Origin: an uncultured Ruminococcus sp. | GTDB taxonomy: Bacteria; Bacillota; Clostridia; Oscillospirales; Acutalibacteraceae | DNA length: 64,000 nt | Assembly: GCA_902778175.1 (NCBI GenBank) | Contig: CACYWT010000019.1 | Location: 1 to 64,000, forward strand | Direction: 5' to 3' | In this document: piece after piece, positions 51,158 to 62,510 of the stretch | How the letters are laid out: each line of letters starts with the position of its first letter | How positions within the stretch are numbered: position 1 is the first letter of the stretch | Notes under the pieces: model-generated | The model's input: the letters and a program-made list of their open reading frames with translations, nothing else | What the model was told of the DNA's origin: nothing | Database searches by the model: none | Position numbers and translations under genes: made by a program

Positions 51158-53782
51158 ATGCAAACCAACAAAAAATATACAAGTCTGAAGGAAAAGCGCG
51201 AAAACGAGCGCATCAGAAAAATGCCGGACAGCTCTCCGATCCTGCTTGTGATATATCTCATCGGCATAACGGGACTGCTTTTTGCCCTGAACGATCTGAT
51301 GCACCTCAGTTCTCCTCAGCTGTATACGGTAATATTCCTCTCCTGTTTATTCAGCAGCATACTGTGGTACATATATACGCACAGAACACGTCATTTCCGC
51401 ACGATCGTGATGTTCTTCTGCCTGATTGCCGTCCTGTACTGTCTTACGCAGTCGCAAAGCCTGATGCGCGGATATTATTCCATAGTAACCTCACAGGGGA
51501 TCCCGTCTTCATCGGTACCTATGGTGATATTATTGTCAGCGACAACTCTGCTGCTGATATTCACTCTCGAATTTATTTCGAGAAACCATTCCATAATGTT
51601 CCTTTTATGCGGCGCGGTACTGGTCCTGGGAACTTTTATCGGTATCGCCGTAACTCCTTTGACGGCAATAATGATACTGATATATATGTTCGGCTTTGTC
51701 GTACTGAACCCTTCGGGAAATTCCCTGAAAAAGCTTCTTTCCTCAACGCGGAGCGCTCGCACTGCAGCAATAAGCTGCATAACGGCGGCGGCTGTGATCG
51801 CTGCGGCATTCATTCCGGCGCTGCTCGTCGAAAACAAGTATCACTATGATATCCTTTCGCGCATATATATCGCTGACGGGCAGATCCAGGACCTGATAAT
51901 AAAACTATCCAATAATTTGGATATAGGAGTAACAGACGGTTCTGTCAGCCGGGGAAACCTCCACCAGACCGGCGAAAAAATGTTCACCGCTGAAATCGTC
52001 AACCAGCCGCAGCAGCCGATCTATGTGAAATCCTTCACAGGCAGCTATTACAACGGAACCAACTGGGATTCAGCCTATTGGATAATAGGTGATGACGCTT
52101 CCCTCGGCAATAACTTTATTGATCTTTCAAAAACGGAAGAAGAATCGGATTATGAGGAAGGGTCACAGGAGATCTCCTACTACCGCGAAGAATTTGTAAA
52201 CGATATCATAAAAAAGCAAAAACGTGATTACTTTGAAAAGGTCGCTAAGAACGTCAAGGATACTGCCGGCTTTACAATGACAAAAGCAATGTATGATCCA
52301 GAAAACAAAACGATCTATTTCAATACCGATAACGGTTCTTACATGAACATCACCGCAGACGGACTTCTGACGGTATCTCTCCCTGAATACAGCAACAATC
52401 AGACAGAAGACTCTCCTTTCAGATATAAATGTGAACCTCTGCCGGAATATCCCGAAAAGCTTTTTTCAGCGTCATCGTCAAGCGACCCCGTTTCGGATAT
52501 CTATACATGGGACGTAGGCGGCGATCTGACGACCTCCGGAAAGGGCAATACCATAAATATCACCCCGGAGGAAAACAAAAATGTCGAACGGTTATCGCCG
52601 TACTATGCAAGACACACCTCCTCTTCCGAAGAAGAATATATGTACGGCGGTCCCGTAAATTATTCATATTACGACTACTTCAAATATCAGACGACTATGG
52701 AGGAATCATATAAAGACGGGAGCGCACAGACGGCACTTGCCCCCTACCGCAGTTTCATTGATGATTATTATAATGAATGTCTTGACAAATACACCTATGT
52801 CCCGTATGAGAATATGCCGAGGCTTACCAAGCTCTGCGCAGAGATGAACCTGACCGATATAAATGAAATAACTACCTTTATTCTCTATACTCTGCAGAAT
52901 CATGCATCATATTCCACCACGCCCGGTTCCGTACCTAATAACAAGGATACGATCGAGTATTTTCTCTTTGAAAACCACAAGGGCTACTGCGTTCATTTCG
53001 CAACCGCAGCAGTGCTGATGTACCGTCTTTTCGGTATCCCGGCAAGATATGCTACGGGATATGTATTAAATGATACCATGTTCACGGAAACCGGCGATGC
53101 CGGAGCAGAGATCAAAAACGCCGCAGATTACAGATACAGGGCAGATGTGACCGACCACAATGCCCACGCATGGGCGGAGATATTTCTCAAGGACTACGGC
53201 TGGGTCCCGGTAGAGGTCACTCCGACGATCATGGGAACAATGGCTGCATCATATCCTGGATACGGCTATACGGAAATGAACAAGATCATGCAGAAATACG
53301 GCTGGAAATTCTCCTCATCTTCTTCATCACGTTCCGGCGCCGCTGCAAATGCAGGCGGAGAAAACAACTTCTTTTCCGCAGACAGCGCAATATTTATCCT
53401 TCTGGGTGCAGCCGCTGCCGCCGTACTGTTATTCTTCCCCGTCCGCCGCGCTGTAATAATGCGAAAAGAAAAGGATATGACCTGTGAAAAGCTTTACGGC
53501 AGACTGATACGATGTCTGCATTACTGCCGCAGGCTTAAAGAATATAACGGCTCCGAAGAGGATTTTGCAAAATCGCTTTCAGACTCCCTGATTACGGTAT
53601 CGCCGGAAGAAGCTGAGCTTCTCGTCGGGATAATGCAGCAGCTGCATTATTCTCCTGATCCGATAACCGAACAGGACAGGGAAAATGTATACCGTATCTG
53701 CCGCTGTGCAATGGATGAGCTTTATGACAGCTCGCCGTGGTACAGGAAGATACCGTTCCGGTTTGTCAAAGGATATAAATAA
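51158..53782 (+). CDS. Transglutaminase-like membrane protein (TgpA type)
   Basis: The 874-residue protein has six to seven N-terminal membrane helices (to about 215), a large extracytoplasmic region and a transglutaminase-core domain. The Cys is in KGYCVHFATAAVLM (near 611), the His in NAHAWAEIF (near 670) and Asp/Glu in GWVPVEVTP. A final membrane helix (about 740-765) and cytosolic helix-rich tail (DUF4129-like) follow. Its function may be peptide cross-linking or protease action at the surface. The nearest SD (AGGAGG, 51128-51133) is 24 bases before this ATG, but 9 bases before an in-frame ATA at 51143 (encoding I-K-K-I-K before Met). A non-canonical start is possible. Confidence 0.9.
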   Translation: MQTNKKYTSLKEKRENERIRKMPDSSPILLVIYLIGITGLLFALNDLMHLSSPQLYTVIFLSCLFSSILWYIYTHRTRHFRTIVMFFCLIAVLYCLTQSQSLMRGYYSIVTSQGIPSSSVPMVILLSATTLLLIFTLEFISRNHSIMFLLCGAVLVLGTFIGIAVTPLTAIMILIYMFGFVVLNPSGNSLKKLLSSTRSARTAAISCITAAAVIAAAFIPALLVENKYHYDILSRIYIADGQIQDLIIKLSNNLDIGVTDGSVSRGNLHQTGEKMFTAEIVNQPQQPIYVKSFTGSYYNGTNWDSAYWIIGDDASLGNNFIDLSKTEEESDYEEGSQEISYYREEFVNDIIKKQKRDYFEKVAKNVKDTAGFTMTKAMYDPENKTIYFNTDNGSYMNITADGLLTVSLPEYSNNQTEDSPFRYKCEPLPEYPEKLFSASSSSDPVSDIYTWDVGGDLTTSGKGNTINITPEENKNVERLSPYYARHTSSSEEEYMYGGPVNYSYYDYFKYQTTMEESYKDGSAQTALAPYRSFIDDYYNECLDKYTYVPYENMPRLTKLCAEMNLTDINEITTFILYTLQNHASYSTTPGSVPNNKDTIEYFLFENHKGYCVHFATAAVLMYRLFGIPARYATGYVLNDTMFTETGDAGAEIKNAADYRYRADVTDHNAHAWAEIFLKDYGWVPVEVTPTIMGTMAASYPGYGYTEMNKIMQKYGWKFSSSSSSRSGAAANAGGENNFFSADSAIFILLGAAAAAVLLFFPVRRAVIMRKEKDMTCEKLYGRLIRCLHYCRRLKEYNGSEEDFAKSLSDSLITVSPEEAELLVGIMQQLHYSPDPITEQDRENVYRICRCAMDELYDSSPWYRKIPFRFVKGYK

Positions 53783-53795
53783 TATTTCAGCCCAC

Positions 53796-53837
53796 GCTGC
53801 CGTGTGTTTCGTATACAATGCACGGCAGCAATTTTTG
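53796..53837 (+). terminator. Terminator of the transglutaminase operon
   Basis: GCTGCCGTG (53796-53804) pairs with CACGGCAGC (53821-53829), with TTTTT after it. Confidence 0.85.
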
Positions 53838-53880
53838 TGCATATCGCGGAATTGTTGATTTTTTTCCGTAAAATTAAATA

Positions 53881-53926
53881 AATCCGCCGTCTTGCTCTTG
53901 ACAGCGGATTTTTTTTATTATATAAT
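53881..53926 (+). promoter_or_regulatory. rpoBC promoter embedded in a hairpin
   Basis: TTGACA (53898-53903) and TATAAT (53921-53926) are spaced by 17 bp, perfect consensus. The same region holds AATCCGCCGTC / GACAGCGGATT with eight T, a terminator-shaped hairpin at 53881-53918 in which the -35 box forms the right arm. It thus serves as second terminator of the upstream unit and promoter of rpoB. Confidence 0.75.
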
Positions 53927-53953
53927 CTTAAAATGCACCATTATAGAAAAGTA

Positions 53954-54085
53954 TGCCCTTTTTGACCTTCGGGCAGTATTTTTCCTGAAAACTTATATGC
54001 ATATTAGCATAAATTCCGAAAAAAATCAAGTACTTTTTTTACAGCTTTCACGGTGCAGCTATCCGCATAAAAAACGGATGCTTTT
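53954..54085 (+). promoter_or_regulatory. rpoB leader with two terminator-like hairpins
   Basis: The roughly 185-nt leader carries TGCCC (53954-53958)/GGGCA (53971-53975) with GTATTTTT, and ATCCG (54061-54065)/CGGAT (54075-54079) with GCTTTTTCC. Both look like weak intrinsic terminators that could tune RNA polymerase synthesis by attenuation. I know of no named RNA family that fits. Confidence 0.5.
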
Positions 54086-54117
54086 TCCAAAAGAAGAATT
54101 TTGAATGGAGTGATCGT

Positions 54118-57100
54118 ATGGTAAATGTCAAACCCGTTCGTCTCGGCAAGACAGAACGAATGAGCTTTTCCCACATTGACGAGGTTCTGGAAATGCCGAA
54201 CCTTATCGAAATTCAGAAGGACTCCTACCAGTGGTTTCTTGACAAGGGACTCAGGGAGGTTTTTGAGGATGTTTCGGGAATAACTGACTTCTCCGGCAAC
54301 CTCGTACTGGATTTTGTGGATTATAAGCTCGACACCACAAAGCCGAACTACACCATTGCCGAATGTAAGGAAAGGGACGCTACATATTCCGCGCCTCTCA
54401 AGGTTACGGTTCAGCTTACAATGCCGGACGGCGAAGTGCATTATCATGATAATATTTTCATGGGCGATTTTCCCCTTATGACGCCGAGCGGCACCTTCGT
54501 AATCAACGGTGCTGAGCGTGTCATCGTTTCACAGCTTGTGCGTTCCCCCGGCGTTTACTATAAGATGGATCACGATAAATACGGCAACAAGCTTTTCAGT
54601 GCGACCGTTATCCCGAACAGGGGCGCATGGCTTGAATATGAAAACGACGCAAACAACGTATTCTATGTCCGTATAGATAAAAACAGAAAGCTCCCCGTAA
54701 CAACCTTTATCCGCGCGCTTGGCTATGAGAAAAATCTCGAAACAGATTCCGAGATAATTGATTTCTTCGGCGCAGACAAGCTTATCACAGCTACCATAGA
54801 AAAGGATAATACCAAAAACGGCGAGGACGCTCTCAAAGAGGTCTACAAGAAACTCCGCCCCAGCGAGCCTGCTACAAAGGACGCAGCTCAGACGCATCTT
54901 AACAACCTCTTCTTCGACCCCAGACGCTATGATATGTCCAGAGTCGGAAGATATAAATACAACAAAAAACTCGGCATGGCTAACCGCCTTGCAAATCAGG
55001 TGCTTTCAAGGGATATCATCAGCGACGAAGGCGAGCTTATCGCAGAGGCAGGTCAGTTTATTTCCGCTGAAAGAGCTATGGAGATCGAGGATCTCGGTAT
55101 CACCGTTGCATATATCAAGCCCCAGCCCACGGTTTCAGACGAGGCTTCGCCAGAGGTAAAGATCATTTCAAACGGTATGGTAAATATCTCGAAATATGTT
55201 TCATTCGACGCTAAAGAGGAATGCGGCATAAACGAGAAAGTCCGCTGGATCGTGCTGAAGGATATCCTCGCTCAGGATCTCCCTGAGGATCAGCTCAAGC
55301 TTGAAATAAAGAAAAACAAGGATCTGCTTATCCCCAAGCATATCATCACAGACGATATCTATGCTACTATCAGCTATATGCTCACACTGTCACACGGAGT
55401 CGGCAATACAGATGATATCGACCACCTCGGCAACAGAAGGATCCGTTCTGTCGGAGAGCTTCTCCAGAATCAGTTCAGAATAGGTTTCACAAGACTCCAG
55501 CGCGTCATTACCGAGCGTATGACAAGCCAGGCTCAGGATTATGAGCATATCGACCCCAAATCGCTTATCAATATCCGTCCCGTTACCGCGGCTATCAAGG
55601 AATTCTTCGGTTCCTCGCCGCTGTCACAGTTCATGGATCAGAACAACCCCCTTGCAGAGCTTACACACAAGCGCCGTCTTTCCGCGCTCGGTCCCGGCGG
55701 TCTTTCAAGAGATCGTGCAGGATTTGAGGTCCGTGACGTACACTACACCCACTACGGCAGAATGTGTCCTATCGAAACTCCTGAAGGTCCTAACATCGGT
55801 CTTATCTCCTACCTTGCGACCTTCGCAAAGATAAACGAATACGGTCTTATCGAAGCTCCCTACCGCAAGGTCGATAAGGAAAAGGGTATCGTAACCAATC
55901 ATGTTGACTACATGACCGCGGATATCGAGGATAACTATATCGTTGCGCAGGCTAACGAACCCCTCGATGAAGAAGGTCATTTCATAAACCAGAAGATCGT
56001 CGGCAGACACCGCGAGGAATTTGTTGAAGTTGAACGCTCCATGGCTGATTATATGGACGTATCTCCTAAGATGGTCGTATCAGTAGCTACGGCTATGATC
56101 CCCTTCCTCGAAAACGATGACGCAAACCGCGCTCTCATGGGATCAAATATGCAGCGTCAGGCTGTTCCGCTCCTTGTTACCGAATCACCGATTGTCGGCA
56201 CGGGTATGGAATATAAGGCAGGCGTTGACTCGGGCGTATGTATCCTCTCGGAAGAGGACGGCGTAGTCAGATACGTCAGCGCGAACGAGATCCGCGTACA
56301 GTATGATTCAGGCAGGGTACAGACCTTCGAGGTAACAAAGTTCATGCGCTCCAACCAGGGTACCTGTATCAACCAGATCCCGATAGTAGATGTAGGTCAG
56401 AGAGTAGTAAAGGGCGAAGTCCTTGCCGACGGCCCCGCTACCCACAACGGCGAGATCTCCCTCGGAAAGAATGCGCTTATAGGCTTCATGACATGGGAAG
56501 GCTACAACTACGAGGACGCAGTACTGCTCAATGAAAAGATCGTCCGCGATGATGTTTACACATCTATCCATATAGAAGAATACGAAACCGAAGCAAGAGA
56601 TACAAAGCTCGGTCCCGAAGAGATCACAAGAGAGATACCGAATATCGGTGAGGATCAGCTGCGTGATCTGGACGAAAACGGTATCATCCATATAGGCGCT
56701 GAGGTTCACTCAGGCGATATCCTCGTAGGTAAGGTAACTCCCAAGGGAGAAACCGAGCTTACCGCAGAAGAAAGACTTCTGCGCGCAATCTTCGGTGAAA
56801 AATCAAGAGAGGTAAGAGATACCTCCCTGCGTGTTCCCCACGGCGAATACGGTATTATCGTAGACGTAAAGATCTTCAACAAGGAAGATCCCGACAGCGA
56901 GCTTGCTCCGGGCGTAAACAAGGTAGTCCGCTGCTATATCGCCCAGAAGAGAAAAATCCAGGTCGGTGACAAGATGGCAGGCCGTCACGGCAACAAGGGC
57001 GTCGTTTCAAGGATCCTCCCTGAAGAGGATATGCCCTTCCTCCCCGACGGCAGACCGCTCGATATCGTGCTCAACCCCCTCGGCGTTCCTTCCCGAATGA

Positions 57101-57891
57101 ATATCGGACAGGTGCTTGAGGTTCACCTCGGCTATGCGGCAAAGGCTCTCGGCTGGAAGATCATGACGCCGGTATTCGACGGCGCTCATGAACAGGATAT
57201 TTTCCAGTGCCTCCGCGACGCCGGCATAAGCGAGGACGGTAAGATCCGCCTCAAAGACGGACGTACCGGCGAATATTTCGACAACCCCGTAACGGTAGGC
57301 TATATGTACTACCTCAAGCTGCACCACCTTGTTGACGATAAGATCCACGCCCGTTCCACAGGTCCCTACTCACTCATCACCCAGCAGCCCCTCGGCGGTA
57401 AGGCTCAGTTCGGCGGACAGCGTTTCGGTGAAATGGAAGTATGGGCTCTTGAGGCTTACGGCGCAGCTTATACTCTCCAGGAAATACTCACCGTAAAATC
57501 AGACGATGTTGTGGGTCGTGTAAAGACCTACGAAGCTATCGTAAAGGGTCAGAATATCCCCAAGCCGGGTATTCCCGAATCCTTCAAGGTGCTTATCAAG
57601 GAATTCCAGTCACTTGCCCTTGATATCAAAGTATATGACAGAGATAACAACGAGATCGATCTTTCTGTTGATCCCGACGACGATATTCCTGTTGATAACT
57701 CTATCCTCGATGAAAAGAGCGTAATGTCCGATGACGACGCTGAGGACGAGGGCTATCAGTATAAGGACGAAAACGGCGAAGATGAACTGATAGAAGAGGA
57801 CGATTTCATCAATGACGAATTTACTGCCGAGGATCTCAGCTTCGGTGAGGATTTCGCTGATATCGACGTAAACAACGATGACAATTTTTAA
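54118..57891 (+). CDS. rpoB: RNA polymerase beta subunit
   Basis: RpoB forms half of the catalytic cleft of RNA polymerase. The 1257-residue product matches from [15 protein letters not shown] to the end. The rifampicin region [26 protein letters not shown] is in the ancestral (sensitive) form (noted only by its ends), and [11 protein letters not shown] and [10 protein letters not shown] are intact. A C-terminal acidic tail of about 75 residues (DDD/EDE-rich) is as in other clostridia. The start follows ATGGAGTG. It has its own promoter and attenuator-like leader, since rplL does not precede it here. rpoC follows by 22 bp. Confidence 0.98.
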   Translation: MVNVKPVRLGKTERMSFSHIDEVLEMPNLIEIQKDSYQWFLDKGLREVFEDVSGITDFSGNLVLDFVDYKLDTTKPNYTIAECKERDATYSAPLKVTVQLTMPDGEVHYHDNIFMGDFPLMTPSGTFVINGAERVIVSQLVRSPGVYYKMDHDKYGNKLFSATVIPNRGAWLEYENDANNVFYVRIDKNRKLPVTTFIRALGYEKNLETDSEIIDFFGADKLITATIEKDNTKNGEDALKEVYKKLRPSEPATKDAAQTHLNNLFFDPRRYDMSRVGRYKYNKKLGMANRLANQVLSRDIISDEGELIAEAGQFISAERAMEIEDLGITVAYIKPQPTVSDEASPEVKIISNGMVNISKYVSFDAKEECGINEKVRWIVLKDILAQDLPEDQLKLEIKKNKDLLIPKHIITDDIYATISYMLTLSHGVGNTDDIDHLGNRRIRSVGELLQNQFRIGFTRLQRVITERMTSQAQDYEHIDPKSLINIRPVTAAIKEFFGSSPLSQFMDQNNPLAELTHKRRLSALGPGGLSRDRAGFEVRDVHYTHYGRMCPIETPEGPNIGLISYLATFAKINEYGLIEAPYRKVDKEKGIVTNHVDYMTADIEDNYIVAQANEPLDEEGHFINQKIVGRHREEFVEVERSMADYMDVSPKMVVSVATAMIPFLENDDANRALMGSNMQRQAVPLLVTESPIVGTGMEYKAGVDSGVCILSEEDGVVRYVSANEIRVQYDSGRVQTFEVTKFMRSNQGTCINQIPIVDVGQRVVKGEVLADGPATHNGEISLGKNALIGFMTWEGYNYEDAVLLNEKIVRDDVYTSIHIEEYETEARDTKLGPEEITREIPNIGEDQLRDLDENGIIHIGAEVHSGDILVGKVTPKGETELTAEERLLRAIFGEKSREVRDTSLRVPHGEYGIIVDVKIFNKEDPDSELAPGVNKVVRCYIAQKRKIQVGDKMAGRHGNKGVVSRILPEEDMPFLPDGRPLDIVLNPLGVPSRMNIGQVLEVHLGYAAKALGWKIMTPVFDGAHEQDIFQCLRDAGISEDGKIRLKDGRTGEYFDNPVTVGYMYYLKLHHLVDDKIHARSTGPYSLITQQPLGGKAQFGGQRFGEMEVWALEAYGAAYTLQEILTVKSDDVVGRVKTYEAIVKGQNIPKPGIPESFKVLIKEFQSLALDIKVYDRDNNEIDLSVDPDDDIPVDNSILDEKSVMSDDDAEDEGYQYKDENGEDELIEEDDFINDEFTAEDLSFGEDFADIDVNNDDNF

Positions 57892-57913
57892 TTGAAAGGG
57901 GAATCGCTGACGC

Positions 57914-60900
57914 ATGGAATTTAATGAATTCAGTTCTATAAAAATCGGACTTGCCTCTCCCGAAATGATGCGTAAGGAAACAAAGAAAACCATCATTAAC
58001 GAAAACGGCGAAGAGGAAGAAGTAATAATCAAGGGCTGGTCATACGGCGAGGTAACCAAGCCCGAAACGATAAACTATCGTACCCTGAAGCCCGAAAAGG
58101 ACGGTCTTTTCTGCGAGGCGATCTTCGGTCCTACAAAGGACTGGGAATGTCACTGCGGTAAATACAAAAAGGTCCACTACAAGGGCAGGATATGCGAAAA
58201 GTGCCATGTTGAAATAACCAAGGCAAAGGTAAGAAGAGAACGTATGGGTCATATCGAGCTTGCCGCTCCCGTTTCCCATATCTGGTATTTCAAGGGTATC
58301 CCTTCAAGAATGGCTCTCATGCTTGATGATATCACTCCCCGTAATCTTGAACAGGTTCTTTACTTCGCAAAATATATCGTAACAGACGTAAAGGCTGACT
58401 CTCTTGCAGAAAGAGAGATCAAAAAACAGCAGATCCTTTCCGAAACGGAATACAGAGAGCTGGAAAAGAAATACGGCAGTGACTTTGAGGCAATGATGGG
58501 CGCCGAGGCTATACAGAAGCTTCTTGCGGAGATCGACCTTGACGAACAGTCAAATAAGCTCAAATCTGAGCTTGAAAACGCTACGGGTCAGAAAAAGATC
58601 AAGCTTCTCAAACGTCTTGAAGTAGTTGAATCCTTCCGCCTTTCGGGAAACAGACCCGAATGGATGATCCTGAACGTACTCCCGGTAATCCCCCCGGATA
58701 TCCGTCCTATGGTACAGCTCGACGGCGGACGCTTTGCAACAAGCGATCTTAACGACCTTTACCGCCGCGTTATCAACAGAAATAACCGTCTGAAAAGACT
58801 TAACGAGCTTCATGCTCCGAAAATGATTATCCGCAACGAAAAGCGTATGCTCCAGGAGGCTGTTGACGCTATCATCGACAACGGCCGCCGCGGAAAGCCC
58901 GTAACGGGTCCGAGCAACCGTTCGCTGAAATCGCTTTCAGATATGCTCAAAGGCAAGCAGGGACGTTTCCGTCAGAACCTTCTCGGAAAGCGTGTTGACT
59001 ATTCCGGACGTTCCGTTATCGTTGTAGGTCCTGAGCTGAAAATGTATCAATGCGGTCTTCCGAAGGAAATGGCTCTTGAACTGTTCAAGCCCTTCGTAAT
59101 GAAGATCCTTGTAGAAAGCAATTCCGTTGCAAATATAAAGGCAGCAAGAAAGGCTGTCGAAAGAGCGCAGCCCGAAGTATGGGACGCACTTGAAAGAGTT
59201 ATCAAGGGTCACCCCGTAATGCTCAACCGTGCTCCGACGCTTCACAGACTCGGTATCCAGGCATTTGAGCCTGTTCTTGTCGAGGGTAAGGCTCTCAAGC
59301 TCCACCCGCTTTCCTGTACCGCATTCAACGCCGACTTCGACGGTGACCAGATGGCTGTACACGTTCCGCTTTCGGCAGAGGCTCAGGCAGAGGCTCGTTT
59401 CCTCATGCTTGCCGCAAATAACCTGCTCAAGCCCTCAGACGGTAAGCCCGTAACCGTTCCGACTCAGGATATGGTACTCGGTTCATACTATCTGACGCTT
59501 GACAAGGACGGCGAAATGGGCGAGGGCAAGATATTCCGCGATACTGATGAGGTCATTATGGCTTATCAGACAGGCGTTATCGCTCTCCATGCAAAGATCA
59601 AGGTTCGCCGCGAGGGTGTTTTCAACGGAAAGAAGATCTCCCGTCTTATCGACACCACCGTCGGCAGGATCATCTTCAACAGACCGATACCGCAGGATCT
59701 CGGCTATGTTGACAGAACCAAGGAAGAAAACTTCCTGAAATACGAGATCGACTTCCTTGTCGGCAAAAAGCAGCTCGGCAAGATCATTGATAAATGTATC
59801 AGAAAGCACGGCACACAGATCACCTCCCGTGTGCTTGATGACGTAAAGGCGCAGGGCTACAAATATTCCACCAAGGGCGCGATCACCGTTGCAGTTTGCG
59901 ACGCAACCATTCCTCCCAAGAAAAAAGAGATCATTGCTGTTGCAGAAAACGAGATCGACCAGGTTACAAAAATGTACAAGCGCGGTTTCATGTCAGATCA
60001 GGAGCGTTATACCAAGGTCATTGAGATCTGGGAAAAGGCTACGAATGACGTTACCGACGCATTGAAGAAGAATCTTGACCGTTATAACCCGATCTACATG
60101 ATGGCTGACTCCGGCGCCCGTGGTTCCATGAGCCAGATCAGACAGCTTGCAGGTATGCGCGGACTTATTGCGAATACATCAGGTAAAACAATCGAGATCC
60201 CGATCAGAGCTAACTATCGTGAGGGTCTGAATATTCTTGAATACTTCATTTCCTCCCGTGGCGCAAGAAAGGGTCTTGCAGATACGGCGCTTCGTACTGC
60301 CGACTCAGGTTATCTTACAAGACGACTTGTTGACGTTTCTCAGGACGTTATTATCCGCGAAGAGGACTGCGGCACCAAGGAAGGCATTATTGTATACGAT
60401 ATCCGTCAGACAAGCGCTGATACAGGCGAAGAGGTCAGCGTAAGCTATGAAAACCTCGTCGGCAATCATCTCTTTGAAAACTTCTATGATCCGGGCAGCG
60501 GAACACTGCTTATCCCGACAACCAAGATTATGGATAAGCGTGATGTTGATTCCATCAAAGCTCTCGGTATCAATGATATTCGTATCCGTCCGTATGAGCA
60601 GTTCAGTTCTATGCGCGCTGCCATCATCGGTCATTATCCCACAGAGGATATCACCGATCCTGTAACAGGGGACGCTCTCGCAGTAAAGGATCAGCCCATC
60701 ACCGAAAACGATGCGCGCAATATTATCAATGCCGGCATCAAGAGTGTTACCATCAGAATGACAGGTGACAACGGTGAAGAAACAACAGAAACTTATACTT
60801 CCTTTGCCCAGACTCTCAAGGGCAGAAGGCTTATGGATAATTTCTGCGATGAAAGCGGCAATGTCCTCATTCCTGCAAGAAAGCTCCTCAACGAAAACGA

Positions 60901-62098
60901 CATACGCATTATTTCGGATGCCGGTGTTGAAACAGTTAAGGTTATCCATTCCAATGACGGCGATTCGATCATCGAATCCATGCACGAAAGACTTCAGGGT
61001 CGTTACCTCTGCGAAGATTATTACGATCCGCAGTCCGGCGAGCTGCTTGTTTCCAGTGACAAGATCATGGACGAGCATGACGCTGACCTTATCGTAAACT
61101 CCGGCGCAACTCAGGTCAAGCTTCGTTCGATCCTTGACTGCCGCGCTAAGCATGGCGTCTGCAGAAAGTGCTACGGCTCCAACCTTGCAAATGGAATGCC
61201 CGTTACCATCGGTGAAGCAGTCGGTATTATCGCTGCTCAGTCAATCGGTGAACCCGGTACACAGCTCACCATGCGTACATTCCATACAGGCGGTGTCGCA
61301 GGCGGCGAAGACATCACACAGGGTCTTCCCCGAGTAGAAGAACTTTTCGAGGCAAGAAAGCCCAAGCATATTGCCATAATTACCGAAATCAGCGGTCAGG
61401 TCAAGCTTGAAGACAGAAACGCTGTCATCACAGGGACCGATCCGACTGAAACTGTTGACGGCAAACCGGGAGTTACCAGCAAGACATATCTCATTCCCTT
61501 CGGCGCAAGGACCAAGGTAAAGAACGGTCAGATGGTAGAGGCAGGAGATCTTCTCACAGAAGGATCTGTTGACCCGCACGAAATACTCAAGATCAAAGGT
61601 TCTGCCGCAGTACAGGATTATCTTATAGAAGAGGTACAGAGTGCTTACCGTTTACAGGGTGTTGATATCAACGACAAGCACATTGAAGTTATCGTTCGTC
61701 AGATGATGAAGAAAGTCCGCATCGAAGATGCAGGCTCGACCGATCTTCTCCCCGGCTCTCTTGTAGACAAGGGCAATTTCTATGCTGCAAACGAAGAGAT
61801 CGAAAAACGCATCGCAAACGGCGAAGAAGGTCTTTCTCTCGCAACATATTCACCGACTCTTCTCGGTATCACAAAAGCATCTCTTGCAACAGATTCATTC
61901 CTTTCGGCTGCTTCCTTCCAGGAAACAACAAGAGTACTGACCGATGCTGCTATCAAGGGCAAAGTCGATCCCCTCATGGGTCTTAAAGAAAACGTCCTCA
62001 TCGGCAAGCTCGTACCGGCTGGTACAGGTATGCCTCGCTACAGAGATGTCGAAATCGAAGAAAACAATCCTGTTTCCTTTGGCTCAGACCTCGTCTGA
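57914..62098 (+). CDS. rpoC: RNA polymerase beta-prime subunit with four tandem modules near the C-terminal zinc site
   Basis: The 1394-residue catalytic subunit starts [18 protein letters not shown]. The zinc ribbon (CxCG...CxxC) is at 77-97 and the active-site loop NADFDGDQ near 472. The second zinc site is [13 protein letters not shown]. Between [10 protein letters not shown] and that site, about residues 845-1072, lie four repeats of about 47 residues: each runs L.G....E..D...G..L.....I...D...I...G...V..R. Most bacterial beta-prime proteins known to me have one such module there. The sequence stays in frame and conserved, so it is likely functional. Confidence 0.97.
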   Translation: MEFNEFSSIKIGLASPEMMRKETKKTIINENGEEEEVIIKGWSYGEVTKPETINYRTLKPEKDGLFCEAIFGPTKDWECHCGKYKKVHYKGRICEKCHVEITKAKVRRERMGHIELAAPVSHIWYFKGIPSRMALMLDDITPRNLEQVLYFAKYIVTDVKADSLAEREIKKQQILSETEYRELEKKYGSDFEAMMGAEAIQKLLAEIDLDEQSNKLKSELENATGQKKIKLLKRLEVVESFRLSGNRPEWMILNVLPVIPPDIRPMVQLDGGRFATSDLNDLYRRVINRNNRLKRLNELHAPKMIIRNEKRMLQEAVDAIIDNGRRGKPVTGPSNRSLKSLSDMLKGKQGRFRQNLLGKRVDYSGRSVIVVGPELKMYQCGLPKEMALELFKPFVMKILVESNSVANIKAARKAVERAQPEVWDALERVIKGHPVMLNRAPTLHRLGIQAFEPVLVEGKALKLHPLSCTAFNADFDGDQMAVHVPLSAEAQAEARFLMLAANNLLKPSDGKPVTVPTQDMVLGSYYLTLDKDGEMGEGKIFRDTDEVIMAYQTGVIALHAKIKVRREGVFNGKKISRLIDTTVGRIIFNRPIPQDLGYVDRTKEENFLKYEIDFLVGKKQLGKIIDKCIRKHGTQITSRVLDDVKAQGYKYSTKGAITVAVCDATIPPKKKEIIAVAENEIDQVTKMYKRGFMSDQERYTKVIEIWEKATNDVTDALKKNLDRYNPIYMMADSGARGSMSQIRQLAGMRGLIANTSGKTIEIPIRANYREGLNILEYFISSRGARKGLADTALRTADSGYLTRRLVDVSQDVIIREEDCGTKEGIIVYDIRQTSADTGEEVSVSYENLVGNHLFENFYDPGSGTLLIPTTKIMDKRDVDSIKALGINDIRIRPYEQFSSMRAAIIGHYPTEDITDPVTGDALAVKDQPITENDARNIINAGIKSVTIRMTGDNGEETTETYTSFAQTLKGRRLMDNFCDESGNVLIPARKLLNENDIRIISDAGVETVKVIHSNDGDSIIESMHERLQGRYLCEDYYDPQSGELLVSSDKIMDEHDADLIVNSGATQVKLRSILDCRAKHGVCRKCYGSNLANGMPVTIGEAVGIIAAQSIGEPGTQLTMRTFHTGGVAGGEDITQGLPRVEELFEARKPKHIAIITEISGQVKLEDRNAVITGTDPTETVDGKPGVTSKTYLIPFGARTKVKNGQMVEAGDLLTEGSVDPHEILKIKGSAAVQDYLIEEVQSAYRLQGVDINDKHIEVIVRQMMKKVRIEDAGSTDLLPGSLVDKGNFYAANEEIEKRIANGEEGLSLATYSPTLLGITKASLATDSFLSAASFQETTRVLTDAAIKGKVDPLMGLKENVLIGKLVPAGTGMPRYRDVEIEENNPVSFGSDLV

Positions 62099-62104
62099 CC
62101 CTGT

Positions 62105-62182
62105 TGGGGCTGCCGCCCCAAACCCTGCCCGGGCTCCTCGCCCGGACCTCGGCAGGAAGCAAGCTCCCTGCACCCAATTTTT
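62105..62182. repeat. GC-rich palindromic intergenic repeat (copy 2)
   Basis: GGGCTGCCGCCCC, CCCGGGCTCCTCGCCCGG and GGCAGG...CCTGCACCC parallel copy 1 at 44987-45070, ending in AATTTTT. It lies directly after the rpoC stop codon, so it may assist termination or mRNA stability. Confidence 0.65.
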
Positions 62183-62245
62183 GGCTGCTGCTGACCGTTA
62201 TTATACTATTTCGGGTACAGGGTGATTGTTTACAACTCAAAAAAA

Positions 62246-62285
62246 TCGGCTGTCGCACAGTATTTATGCGACAGCTGTTTTTTTA
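62246..62285 (+). terminator. Terminator of rpoBC
   Basis: GGCTGTCGCA pairs with TGCGACAGC, followed by a run of T. It is similar in sequence to the terminator at 16585, as if copied from a common source. Confidence 0.9.
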
Positions 62286-62500
62286 CCTTACCTTACCTTA
62301 TTATTTAACCTTATTATTTAACCTTATTATTTAACCTTATTTTTAACCTTATTTTTAACCTTATTTTTAACCTTATTTTTAACCTTATTTTTAACCTTAT
62401 TTTTAACCTTATTTTTAACCTTGTTTTTAACCTTGTTTTATAACCTTATTTTTAACCTTATTTTATAACCTTATTTTATAACCTTATTTTGACCTTAACA
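62286..62500. repeat. Tandem array of AACCTTATTTTT units
   Basis: About 15 copies of a 12-bp unit (AACCTTATTTTT), some as 13-bp (AACCTTATTATTT) or 14-bp (AACCTTATTTTATA) variants, run head to tail. The variants sit at the ends and the regular 12-bp units in the middle. It lies between the converging rpoC and Big_2 genes and contains no credible gene. Period variation suggests slippage. Confidence 0.9.
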
Positions 62501-62510
62501 TTGCCTTGCA

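Noticed and set aside
54529..62258. Many antisense ORFs across rpoB and rpoC
   Set aside because: They follow the codon pattern of the sense genes, have no RBS and share no recognisable family.
62286..62500. CRISPR array
   Set aside because: The units are contiguous 12-14 bp repeats with no spacers and no cas genes nearby.
62286..62500. Lys-rich coding tail (K-V-K-N repeats) on the minus strand
   Set aside because: The Big_2 gene stops before it in the wrong order (it lies downstream), no start codon is available, and the 13-bp units break the frame.
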